Positions 53,408 through 64,000 of a DNA stretch of 64,000 nucleotides are shown here, piece after piece (position 1 is the first letter of the stretch; each line of letters starts with the position of its first letter). This stretch comes from Amycolatopsis sp. cg9 (lineage in GTDB: Bacteria; Actinomycetota; Actinomycetes; Mycobacteriales; Pseudonocardiaceae). The stretch covers positions 5,502,501 through 5,566,500 of the forward strand of contig NZ_CP166850.1 in NCBI RefSeq assembly GCF_041346945.1, given 5' to 3'. The translations under genes and the position numbers were made by a program. Below the pieces are notes generated by a model. It saw only the letters and a list, made by a program, of their open reading frames with translations. It ran no database searches and had not been told where the DNA came from.

Positions 53408-54690
53408 CCACCGTGATCAAGGGCGCCCGCCCCTACGGCGAAGGCGACCCGGTCGACGTCCTGGTCGAGGACGGCGTGATCACCGCGATCGGCGCCGTCG
53501 ACGTCCCGGAAGACGCCGAAATCGTCGAAGCGAACGGCCAGGTGCTGCTGCCGGGCTTCGTCGACCTGCACACCCACCTGCGCGAACCCGGCCGCGAAGA
53601 CACCGAGACGATCGACACCGGCTCGGCCGCGGCGGCGCTCGGCGGCTACACCGCGGTGTTCGCCATGGCCAACACCGACCCGGTCGCCGACAACGCCGTG
53701 ATCGTCGAACACGTGTGGCGGCGCGGGCAGGAGGTCGGCCTGGTCGACGTCCACCCGGTCGGCGCGGTCACCGTCGGGCTCAAGGGCGAGAAGCTCGCCG
53801 AGCTGGGCACGATGGCGAACTCGCAGGCGCGGGTCAAGGTGTTCTCCGACGACGGCCTCTGCGTCGCCGACCCGCTGCTGATGCGCCGCGCGCTCGAGTA
53901 CTCGACCGCGCTCGACGTCGTCATCGCGCAGCACGCCGAGGAGCCGCGGCTGACCGTCGGCGCTCAGGCGCACGAGGGCGAGCGCGCGGCCCGGCTCGGC
54001 TACACCGGCTGGCCGGCCGCGGCGGAAGAGTCCATCGTCGCCCGCGACTGCCTCCTGGCGCGGCACGCGAACGCGCGGCTGCACGTCTGCCACGTGTCCA
54101 CTTCGGGCACCGCCGACGTGCTGCGCTGGGCGAAGGACCGCGGCACGAAGGTGTCCGCCGAGGTCACGCCGCACCACCTGCTGCTCACCGACGAGCGCCT
54201 GGCCACCTACGACCCGATCAACAAGGTGAACCCGCCGCTGCGCACGGAATCCGACGCCGAGAAGCTGCGGGCGGCACTGGCCGACGGGACCATCGACTGC
54301 GTCGCCACCGACCACGCGCCGCACGCCGTGCAGGACAAGGACACCGAGTGGAGTGCGGCCCGGCCGGGCATGCTCGGGCTCCAGACGGCACTGTCCATCG
54401 TGGCCGGGACCATGGTCCGCACCGGCCTGCTCGACTGGCGCGGCGTCGCCCGCGTGATGAGCGAGCGCCCGGCGGAGATCGGCAACCTGGCCGACCAGGG
54501 CCGGCCGATCGAGGTCGGCGAGCCGGCGAACCTGACGCTGGTCGACCCGGACGCCGAGTGGACGGTCCGGGGCGCGGAGCTGGCCAGCATCGCCGCCAAC
54601 ACCCCGTACGAGGGAATGCGGCTCCCCGGTGTGGTGACCGCGACCCTGCTGCGCGGGCGGCTCACCGCGCGGGACGGGAAGGTCTGCTGA
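53404..54690 (+). CDS. pyrC: Dihydroorotase, class I
   Basis: Zinc amidohydrolase of 428 aa. Metal ligands: [10 protein letters not shown] (HxH), KVFSDDGL with the bridging acidic position, [14 protein letters not shown], and ATDHAPH near the C-terminus. GTG overlaps the pyrB stop. Confidence 0.97.
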   Translation: MTTVIKGARPYGEGDPVDVLVEDGVITAIGAVDVPEDAEIVEANGQVLLPGFVDLHTHLREPGREDTETIDTGSAAAALGGYTAVFAMANTDPVADNAVIVEHVWRRGQEVGLVDVHPVGAVTVGLKGEKLAELGTMANSQARVKVFSDDGLCVADPLLMRRALEYSTALDVVIAQHAEEPRLTVGAQAHEGERAARLGYTGWPAAAEESIVARDCLLARHANARLHVCHVSTSGTADVLRWAKDRGTKVSAEVTPHHLLLTDERLATYDPINKVNPPLRTESDAEKLRAALADGTIDCVATDHAPHAVQDKDTEWSAARPGMLGLQTALSIVAGTMVRTGLLDWRGVARVMSERPAEIGNLADQGRPIEVGEPANLTLVDPDAEWTVRGAELASIAANTPYEGMRLPGVVTATLLRGRLTARDGKVC

Positions 54691-55184
54691 TGGAGCGCTT
54701 CTGGCTCGTGCTGGCGATCGCCGCCTTCTTCCTGCTCTGCCTCTGGGGCATGTACGTGGGCTGGCGGCGCAAGGCGCGCACGCAGAGCGTGCAGGTGCCG
54801 CCGTTCCCCGCCATCCCCGAAGACGCGGGCGAGGCGCTGCTGGAGTCCACCGGCGTCTACGTCGCCACGACGTTCGCGGGGCAGTGGCAGAACCGGGTCG
54901 TCACCCGCGGCGCGGGGCTGCGCACCGGCGCGGTCCTGCGGCTGCACGGCGGCGGCGTCGCGGTCGAACGCGGGGGAGCGCCCGACTTCTGGATTCCCCG
55001 CGACGCGGTCACCGGTGTCCGGCGCGACTCGAAGATCGCCGGGAAGGTGATGGGCACCGACGCGCTGCTGGTGCTCACCTGGCGGGCCGGGGAGACCGAG
55101 CTCGACACCGGCTTCCGCGGCGACGACCTCGACGACTACCCACAGTGGATCGAACAGCTCAAGATCAAGGGAGGTGCCCAGTGA
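54690..55184 (+). CDS. Membrane-anchored protein between pyrC and carA
   Basis: Protein of 164 aa: one N-terminal membrane helix ([20 protein letters not shown]), a short basic stretch and a soluble beta-rich domain that looks PH-like ([36 protein letters not shown]). A protein of this kind sits at the same place in the mycobacterial pyr operon (Rv1382). The function is unknown. Its ATG overlaps the pyrC stop and its end overlaps carA, so it is fully embedded in the operon. Confidence 0.8.
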   Translation: MERFWLVLAIAAFFLLCLWGMYVGWRRKARTQSVQVPPFPAIPEDAGEALLESTGVYVATTFAGQWQNRVVTRGAGLRTGAVLRLHGGGVAVERGGAPDFWIPRDAVTGVRRDSKIAGKVMGTDALLVLTWRAGETELDTGFRGDDLDDYPQWIEQLKIKGGAQ

Positions 55185-56301
55185 ACGCGCGCGCTCAGGC
55201 CGCACTGGTGCTCGAAGACGGCCGGGTGTTCCGCGGCGCTGCCTACGGCGCGCAGGGGCGAACCCTCGGCGAGGCGGTGTTCTGCACCGGCATGACCGGC
55301 TACCAGGAGACGCTGACCGACCCGTCCTACCACGGGCAGATCGTGGTGCAGACCGCCCCGCAGATCGGCAACACCGGCTGGAACGACGAGGACGACGAGT
55401 CCTCGAAGATCTGGGTCAACGGCTACGTCGTCCGCGACCCCGCGCGCACGCCGTCCAACTGGCGCTCGAAGCGCACGCTGGACGAGGAGCTGGTGCGCCA
55501 GGGGATCGTCGGCATCGCCGAGGTCGACACCCGCTCGCTGACGAGGCACCTGCGCGAACTCGGCGCGATGCGCGCCGGGGTGTTCTCCGGCGACGCGCTG
55601 GGCACCGTCGACGACATGGTCGCCGAAGTCCTCGCGAGCCCGAAGATGGCGGGCGCCGACCTGGCCGGTCAGGTCAGCACGCCGAAGCCGTACGTGGTGT
55701 CGCCCTCCGGCGAGGTCCGCTTCCGCGTGGCCGCGCTGGACCTGGGCATCAAGTCCAACACCCCGCGCCAGATGGTCAAGCGCGGCATCGAGGTGCACGT
55801 GCTGCCCTCTTCCGCGTCGCTGGAGGAGGTCTTGGCGATCGAGCCGGACGGCGTGTTCCTCTCGAACGGCCCCGGCGACCCGGCCACGACGACGCACGCC
55901 ACCGAGCTGACCAAGCAGGTCCTGGGCCGCGAGATCCCGCTGTTCGGCATCTGCTTCGGCAACCAGGTCCTCGGCCGCGCGCTCGGCCTGTCGACGTACA
56001 AGATGCGCTACGGCCACCGCGGCATCAACATCCCGGTGATCGACGTCGCCACCAAGCAGGTGGCGATCACCGCGCAGAACCACGGCTTCGCCCTCGAAGG
56101 CGAGCCCGGCCAGCGCTTCGAGTCGCCCTTCGGCGCGGCTCAGGTCAGCCACTACTGCGCCAACGACGGCGCGGTCGAGGGCCTGCGGGCCTTCGACGTC
56201 CCGGCGTTCTCGGTCCAGTACCACCCCGAAGCCGCGGCCGGCCCGCACGACGCGGCCCCCCTGTTCGACGATTTCGTTTCGCTCATGGAGAAGAAGGCCT
56301 G

Positions 56302-56302
<1 letters not shown>
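55181..56302 (+). CDS. carA: Carbamoyl-phosphate synthase, small (glutaminase) subunit
   Basis: Protein of 373 aa supplying ammonia from glutamine. The class I amidotransferase triad is Cys in [11 protein letters not shown] and His/Glu in [18 protein letters not shown] forms the oxyanion segment. The nucleophile loop reads GICFGNQ where E. coli has GICLGHQ. GGGAGG precedes the GTG, which overlaps the membrane gene stop. Confidence 0.96.
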
Positions 56303-59612
<3,310 letters not shown>

Positions 59613-59616
<4 letters not shown>

Positions 59617-60461
59617 CGGCGGGGGAGCGGTTCGGGGCGCGGCTGGCCAAGGCCGTCGCGGCCCGCGGCCCGCTGTGCGCCGGCATCGACCCCCACCCGG
59701 GCCTCCTCGAGGCCTGGGGGCTCCCGGTGGACGCTTCGGGCCTGGAACGGTTCGCGCTGTCCGCCACGGAGGTCCTGGCGGCCCGCACGGCGATCGTGAA
59801 GCCGCAGTCGGCGTTCTTCGAAAGTTTCGGGTCCGCCGGTGTCCGCGTGCTGGAACGGGTGGTGGACACCGCCCGGGACGCGGGCGCGCTGGTGCTGCTG
59901 GACGTCAAGCGCGGCGACATCGGCTCCACGATGGCGGCGTACACGGCCGCCTACGTGGCCGACGGCGCCGCGATCGCGGCCGACGCCATCACCGTCTCGC
60001 CGTACCTCGGGTTCGGCTCGCTGGAGCAGTGCGCCGCCACGGCGGTCTCGGCGGGGCGCGGCATCTTCGTGCTTGCTCGGACTTCGAACCCCGAAGCGGC
60101 CGCGGTGCAGAACGCGAAGCTGCCCGACGGGCGCACGGTGGCGCAGGCGATCGTGGACTCGGCGGCGGCGCTCAACGACGGAGCGGAACCGCTCGGCGAT
60201 GTGGGTGTGGTCGTCGGGGCCACCATTTCGCCGGGGGAACTCGATCTCTCGCGGCTGAACGGACCGGTGCTGGCGCCCGGTTTCGGGGCCCAGGGAGCCA
60301 CTGCGGCCGATTTGAAGGCCCTTTTCGGCCCTTCGCTGCCCGGCGTGCTGCCCGCGTCGTCCCGCGACATCCTGAAGCACGGTCCGGAGCAACAGGCTTT
60401 GCGCCAAGCGGTCGAACGGGTCGCCGAAGTGCTGGCCGACCCGCAGGAAAACGGCCAATAG
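59613..60461 (+). CDS. pyrF: Orotidine 5'-phosphate decarboxylase (type 2)
   Basis: TIM-barrel enzyme of 282 aa making UMP. The catalytic DxKxxD motif is [24 protein letters not shown] and PGFGAQGA (phosphate gripper) are present. It ends the translationally coupled pyr operon; pyrD and pyrE are not in the window. Confidence 0.96.
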
Positions 60462-60498
60462 CAGGGCCCGGAACGGGGTCCCACCAGGCACCCCCGCA

Positions 60499-60528
60499 TT
60501 GTGGCCGGTGCTCACGGGTGGGTACCGT
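60499..60528 (+). promoter_or_regulatory. Putative promoter of mihF
   Basis: TTGTGG (60499-60504), an 18-bp spacer and TACCGT (60523-60528) lie 40 bp before the mihF start, leaving a leader with GGAGG. This suggests mihF and the genes behind it have their own promoter besides the pyr operon. Confidence 0.5.
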
Positions 60529-60568
60529 CGCGTCACCCACCCAGATTTGAGAACTACCGGAGGAAAAC

Positions 60569-60886
60569 GTGGCACTTCCCCAGCTGACAGAGGAACAGCG
60601 CGCTGCGGCGCTGGAGAAGGCCGCCGCCGCTCGCCGCATCCGTGCTGAGCTGAAGGAGCGGCTGAAGCGGGGCGGTACCACTCTGGTCGACGTGCTGAAG
60701 CAGGCCGAGGAGAACGAAGTCCTCGGCAAGATGAAGGTTTCGGCTCTGCTCGAGGCCCTTCCGGGCGTCGGCAAGGTCCGCGCGCAGCAGACCATGGAAC
60801 GACTGGAGATCGCCCCCAGCCGTCGCCTCCGCGGCCTCGGCGACCGGCAGCGCAAGGCGCTGCTGGCCGAGTTCAGCGGCGAGTGA
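60569..60886 (+). CDS. mihF: Actinobacterial integration host factor
   Basis: Small basic DNA-binding protein of 105 aa (MALPQLTEEQRAAALEKAAA) with the helix-two-turn-helix segment LLEALPGVGKVRAQQTMERL. In mycobacteria and Streptomyces it is a nucleoid protein affecting replication and recombination; it is unrelated to E. coli IHF. CGGAGGAAAAC precedes the GTG. Confidence 0.96.
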   Translation: MALPQLTEEQRAAALEKAAAARRIRAELKERLKRGGTTLVDVLKQAEENEVLGKMKVSALLEALPGVGKVRAQQTMERLEIAPSRRLRGLGDRQRKALLAEFSGE

Positions 60887-60934
60887 ACGGCGCCGGTCGT
60901 GACTACCCGGTGAACCGGGGCGCCGACCGCGGCA

Positions 60935-60972
60935 GTGAGCCGGTGCCGGGGACCTCCCCGGCACCGGCTCAC
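60935..60972 (+). promoter_or_regulatory. 17-bp perfect hairpin enclosing the gmk start codon
   Basis: The sequence at 60935-60951 (begins GTGAGCCGGTGCC) is fully complementary to 60956-60972 around the loop ACCT. The GTG start is the first base triplet of the stem. The structure would hide the start in mRNA, or act as a terminator-like element after mihF. Confidence 0.8.
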
Positions 60973-61534
60973 CGTCGTATCGGGGCCTTCGGGGGTCGGG
61001 AAGTCGAGCGTGGTGGGCGAGCTGCGGAAGCTGGAGCCCGACATCTACTTCAGCGTCTCGGTCACCACGCGCAAGCCCCGCCCCGGCGAAGTCGACGGGG
61101 CGCACTACCACTTCGTCGACCGCGCCGAGTTCGACGCGATGGTCGCCGACGGCAGGCTCCTGGAGTGGGCCGAGTTCGCCGGCAACTGCTACGGCACCCC
61201 CCGCGAGCCGGTCGAGAAGGCGCTCGCCGAGGGCCGCCCGGCCATCCTGGAGATCGAACTGCAGGGCGCCCGCCAGGTCCGCGCGGCGATGCCGGAGGCC
61301 CGGCTGGTGATGCTGATGCCGCCGTCCTGGGAGGAACTGGTCGGCAGGCTCACCGGGCGCGGCACCGAAAACGAGGCCGCCGTGCAGGCCCGGCTGGCCG
61401 AAGCGGAGCGCGAACTGGCGGCGGCGGGGGAGTTCGACCACCGCGTCGTCAACGCCGACGTGCGAGAGGCCGCCGAGCACTTGCTAAACTTGGTCACTGA
61501 TCAGTCTTCCGAAGATGCGGAGCACCACGCGTGA
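60935..61534 (+). CDS. gmk: Guanylate kinase
   Basis: P-loop kinase of 199 aa converting GMP to GDP. Walker A is [10 protein letters not shown], the GMP-binding segment [20 protein letters not shown], and the C-terminus HLLNLVTDQ is typical. GTG 60935 is the first possible start, because a stop in frame lies at 60911-60913. There is no ribosome site, and codons 1-12 and part of the 13th form one arm and loop of a perfect hairpin. Confidence 0.93.
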   Translation: MSRCRGPPRHRLTVVSGPSGVGKSSVVGELRKLEPDIYFSVSVTTRKPRPGEVDGAHYHFVDRAEFDAMVADGRLLEWAEFAGNCYGTPREPVEKALAEGRPAILEIELQGARQVRAAMPEARLVMLMPPSWEELVGRLTGRGTENEAAVQARLAEAERELAAAGEFDHRVVNADVREAAEHLLNLVTDQSSEDAEHHA

Positions 61535-61800
61535 CCAGCCAGGTAGCCTTGACCGAAGAACTCGAGGGCATCACCAACCCCCCGATCGACGACCTGCTCG
61601 AAAAGGTCAGCTCGAAGTACGCGCTGGTGATCTACTCGGCCAAGCGCGCCCGCCAGATCAACGACTACTACGCCCAGCTGGGCGAGGGTCTGCTCGAGTA
61701 CGTCGGCCCGCTCGTCGAGCCGGGCCCGCGCGAGAAGCCGCTCTCGATCGCGCTGCGCGAGATCCACGGCGGCCTGCTCGAGCACACCGAGGGTGAGTAA
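61531..61800 (+). CDS. rpoZ: RNA polymerase omega subunit
   Basis: Protein of 89 aa: [20 protein letters not shown] followed by [18 protein letters not shown], the omega fold that clamps the beta' C-terminus. GTG overlaps the gmk stop (GTGA). Confidence 0.95.
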   Translation: MTSQVALTEELEGITNPPIDDLLEKVSSKYALVIYSAKRARQINDYYAQLGEGLLEYVGPLVEPGPREKPLSIALREIHGGLLEHTEGE

Positions 61801-63013
61801 ACCCCGCGTCGTCCTGGGCGTGGGCGGTGGTATCGCCGCCTACAAGGCCTGTGAGGTGCTGCGCGGGCTGACCGAATCCGGTCACGACGTCCGCGTGGTC
61901 CCCACCGAAGCCGCGCTGAACTTCGTCGGCGCGGCGACCTTCGAGGCCCTCTCGGGGCACCCGGTGCACACCGGCGTGTTCACCGAGGTGCCCGAGGTCC
62001 AGCACGTCCGCGTCGGCAAGGAAGCCGACCTCGTCCTGGTCGTCCCGGCCACGGCGAACCTGCTCGCCAAGGCCGCCCACGGCCTCGCGGACGACCTGCT
62101 GACGAACACCCTGCTCACCGCCCGGTGCCCGGTCGCCTTCTTCCCGGCGATGCACACGGAGATGTGGGAGCACCCCGCGACCCGCGCCAACGTCGCCCTG
62201 CTGCGCTCGCGCGGCACGATCGTCGCCGAGCCCGATTCGGGCCGGTTGACCGGCGCCGACACCGGCAAGGGCCGCCTGGCGAACCCGGCCGAGATCGTCG
62301 ACCTCGCCAAGCTGCTGCTGGCCCGCCCGGACGCCCTCCCGCGCGACCTCGAAGGGGTCCGCGTCGTGGTGTCCGCGGGCGGCACGCGCGAGCCCCTCGA
62401 CCCGGTCCGCTACCTGGGCAACCGCTCCTCGGGCAAGCAGGGCTACGCGCTGGCCCGCGTCGCCGCCCAGCGCGGCGCCGACGTCACCCTGGTCACCGCG
62501 CACACCGTCGCGCTGCCGGACCCGGCGGGCGCGACCGTGCAGCACGTCTCGACCGCCGAGGAGCTGCGGCAGGCCGTGCACGCGGCGTCCCAGTCCGCGG
62601 ACGTCGTCGTGATGGCCGCCGCCGTCGCCGACTTCCGGCCGGCGAACCGGGCCGACCACAAGATCAAGAAGTCCGACGACCAGCCGGACCCGGTGATCAC
62701 CCTGGACCGCAACGCGGACATCCTGGCCGAACTGGTGCGGAACCGGCGGGCCGGGCAGGTCGTCGTCGGGTTCGCCGCCGAAACCGGGGACGAGCGCGGC
62801 AGCGTCCTCGACCACGCCCGCACGAAGCTCAAGCGCAAGGGCGCGGACCTGTTGGTCGTCAACGCCGTCGGGGACGGCAAGGCGTTCGGCACCGAGGACA
62901 ACTCGGGCTGGCTCCTAGGGGCCGATTCCACTGAAAAACCCCTACCTCTTGTGCAGAAAGCGGAACTGGCGTCCATGGTGTGGGACGCTGTTGTGAGCTT
63001 CATGAAGCGTTGA
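61793..63013 (+). CDS. coaBC: Bifunctional phosphopantothenoylcysteine decarboxylase / synthetase
   Basis: Coenzyme A pathway fusion of 406 aa. The N-terminal CoaC flavoprotein ([19 protein letters not shown]) has the substrate motif [13 protein letters not shown], where many bacteria have PAMNxxMW. The C-terminal CoaB half starts near residue ~185 with [20 protein letters not shown] and includes [11 protein letters not shown] overlaps the rpoZ stop by 8 bp. Confidence 0.96.
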   Translation: MSKPRVVLGVGGGIAAYKACEVLRGLTESGHDVRVVPTEAALNFVGAATFEALSGHPVHTGVFTEVPEVQHVRVGKEADLVLVVPATANLLAKAAHGLADDLLTNTLLTARCPVAFFPAMHTEMWEHPATRANVALLRSRGTIVAEPDSGRLTGADTGKGRLANPAEIVDLAKLLLARPDALPRDLEGVRVVVSAGGTREPLDPVRYLGNRSSGKQGYALARVAAQRGADVTLVTAHTVALPDPAGATVQHVSTAEELRQAVHAASQSADVVVMAAAVADFRPANRADHKIKKSDDQPDPVITLDRNADILAELVRNRRAGQVVVGFAAETGDERGSVLDHARTKLKRKGADLLVVNAVGDGKAFGTEDNSGWLLGADSTEKPLPLVQKAELASMVWDAVVSFMKR

Positions 63014-63094
63014 CCGTCCCTGGAGCGATAGTCAGTACGCTTGCACTGGTAAGGGGTGCCTAACTTTCCGGGCATCCGACGTCTAGGTGAGGAA

Positions 63095-64000
63095 GTGACG
63101 GCCACCGTGACCGCGTCTAGCAGCAGATTGTTCACCTCGGAGTCGGTGACCGAAGGGCACCCCGACAAGATTTGCGACGCCATCAGCGACTCGATCCTCG
63201 ACGGCCTCCTGTCGAAGGACCCGCGCAGCCGCGTCGCGGTCGAGACCCTGATCACCACCGGCCAGGTGCACGTGGCCGGCGAGGTGACGACCGAGGCCTA
63301 CGCCGACATCCCCACGATCGTCCGCGACGTCATCCTGAAGATCGGCTACGACTCCTCCGCCAAGGGCTTCGACGGCAACTCCTGCGGCGTCAACGTCGCG
63401 ATCGGTTCGCAGTCGCCCGACATCGCGCAGGGCGTCGACACCGCGTACGAGTCGCGGGTCGAGTCCGACGAGGACGAGATCAACCGCCAGGGCGCCGGCG
63501 ACCAGGGCCTGATGTTCGGCTACGCCTGCTCGGACACCCCCGAGCTGATGCCGCTGCCGATCGCGCTGGCCCACCGGCTCTCCAAGCGGCTGACCGCGGT
63601 CCGCAAGGACGGCGTGCTGCCGTACCTGCGCCCGGACGGCAAGACCCAGGTGACCATCGAGTACGCCGGCGACCAGCCGGTCCGCCTCGACACGGTCGTC
63701 GTGTCCTCCCAGCACGCCGACGGCATCGACCTGGAGAAGATGCTCAGCGTCGACGTCAAGGAGCACGTCGTCGGCCCCGAGCTCGAGGGCCTCGGCATCG
63801 ACACCTCCGGCGCGCGCCTGCTGGTCAACCCGACCGGCCGGTTCGTCATCGGCGGCCCGATGGGCGACGCCGGCCTGACCGGGCGCAAGATCATCGTCGA
63901 CACCTACGGCGGCATGGCCCGCCACGGCGGCGGCGCGTTCTCCGGCAAGGACCCGTCCAAGGTCGACCGCTCTGCCGCGTACGCGATGCGCTGGGTGGCC
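63095..64000 (+). CDS. metK: S-adenosylmethionine synthetase, N-terminal 302 codons
   Basis: The gene continues past the right edge. The start of MetK is clear: [20 protein letters not shown] with the ATP-binding His, [13 protein letters not shown] for the central loop, and [20 protein letters not shown] for the P-loop-like segment. Two GTGs (63095 and 63107) are in frame; AGGTGAGG lies just before the first. The 81 bp upstream show no SAM riboswitch that I can recognise. Confidence 0.97.
   Translation, partial: MTATVTASSSRLFTSESVTEGHPDKICDAISDSILDGLLSKDPRSRVAVETLITTGQVHVAGEVTTEAYADIPTIVRDVILKIGYDSSAKGFDGNSCGVNVAIGSQSPDIAQGVDTAYESRVESDEDEINRQGAGDQGLMFGYACSDTPELMPLPIALAHRLSKRLTAVRKDGVLPYLRPDGKTQVTIEYAGDQPVRLDTVVVSSQHADGIDLEKMLSVDVKEHVVGPELEGLGIDTSGARLLVNPTGRFVIGGPMGDAGLTGRKIIVDTYGGMARHGGGAFSGKDPSKVDRSAAYAMRWVA

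Noticed and set aside
63014..63094. SAM riboswitch upstream of metK
   Set aside because: Only 81 bp are available and no SAM-I/II/IV core helices could be drawn; TTGCAC and TAACTT are present but only 14 bp apart.

Overview
The window is chromosomal DNA of a high-GC actinobacterium, most likely a Pseudonocardiales member close to Amycolatopsis. The evidence is GC-saturated third codon positions, many GTG starts, leaderless starts close behind TANNNT boxes, a BldD orthologue beside nusB and pyrR, mihF-gmk-rpoZ-coaBC-metK after the pyrimidine genes, and short palindromic repeats at gene 3' ends that I associate with Amycolatopsis. The genus is an inference from gene content and order, not from a database match.

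Left part (1-20 kb): the start of a FAD oxidase and a large SARP/AfsR-type regulator, which may be the edge of a specialised-metabolite locus; a soluble transhydrogenase (sthA); an SOS-box-controlled Rv2578c-type radical SAM protein interrupted by an intein exactly at its third cluster cysteine; a MerB-like protein; aspS; then mixed genes (DUF389 membrane protein, APH-like kinase, SGNH hydrolase, metallophosphoesterase, TetR-P450 pair, rarA, VOC protein, 3-hydroxyisobutyrate-dehydrogenase-like enzyme).

Middle (20-42.5 kb): a conserved run alaS-ruvX-mltG-aroE, then about 15.5 kb of accessory genes before aroC. This block holds a GrpB-methyltransferase fusion, a membrane-anchored NACHT NTPase (a possible defence protein), a TetR circuit with two operators next to a secreted EEP-family hydrolase, a D-2-hydroxyacid dehydrogenase, two serine hydrolases, a DasR-like GlcNAc PTS locus (HPr, EIIC and GntR on one strand; EIIB and EIIA on the other, with a dre-like site between), and a SigL/RslA-type ECF sigma locus whose divergent promoters share a palindromic -35 region with a Tat-exported Rieske lipoprotein gene.

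Right part (42.5-64 kb): housekeeping operons. aroC-aroK-aroB-aroQ are joined by 4-bp overlaps and end in a GNAT-VOC fusion. A GH43/32-like lipoprotein, a 4-TM protein, pepQ-efp-nusB and bldD with a BldD box follow. The pyrimidine operon is pyrR-pyrB-pyrC-(membrane protein)-carA-carB-pyrF behind a PyrR-binding leader, then mihF, gmk (start codon inside a perfect hairpin), rpoZ, coaBC and the first 302 codons of metK. No tRNA, rRNA, CRISPR array or insertion sequence was seen.
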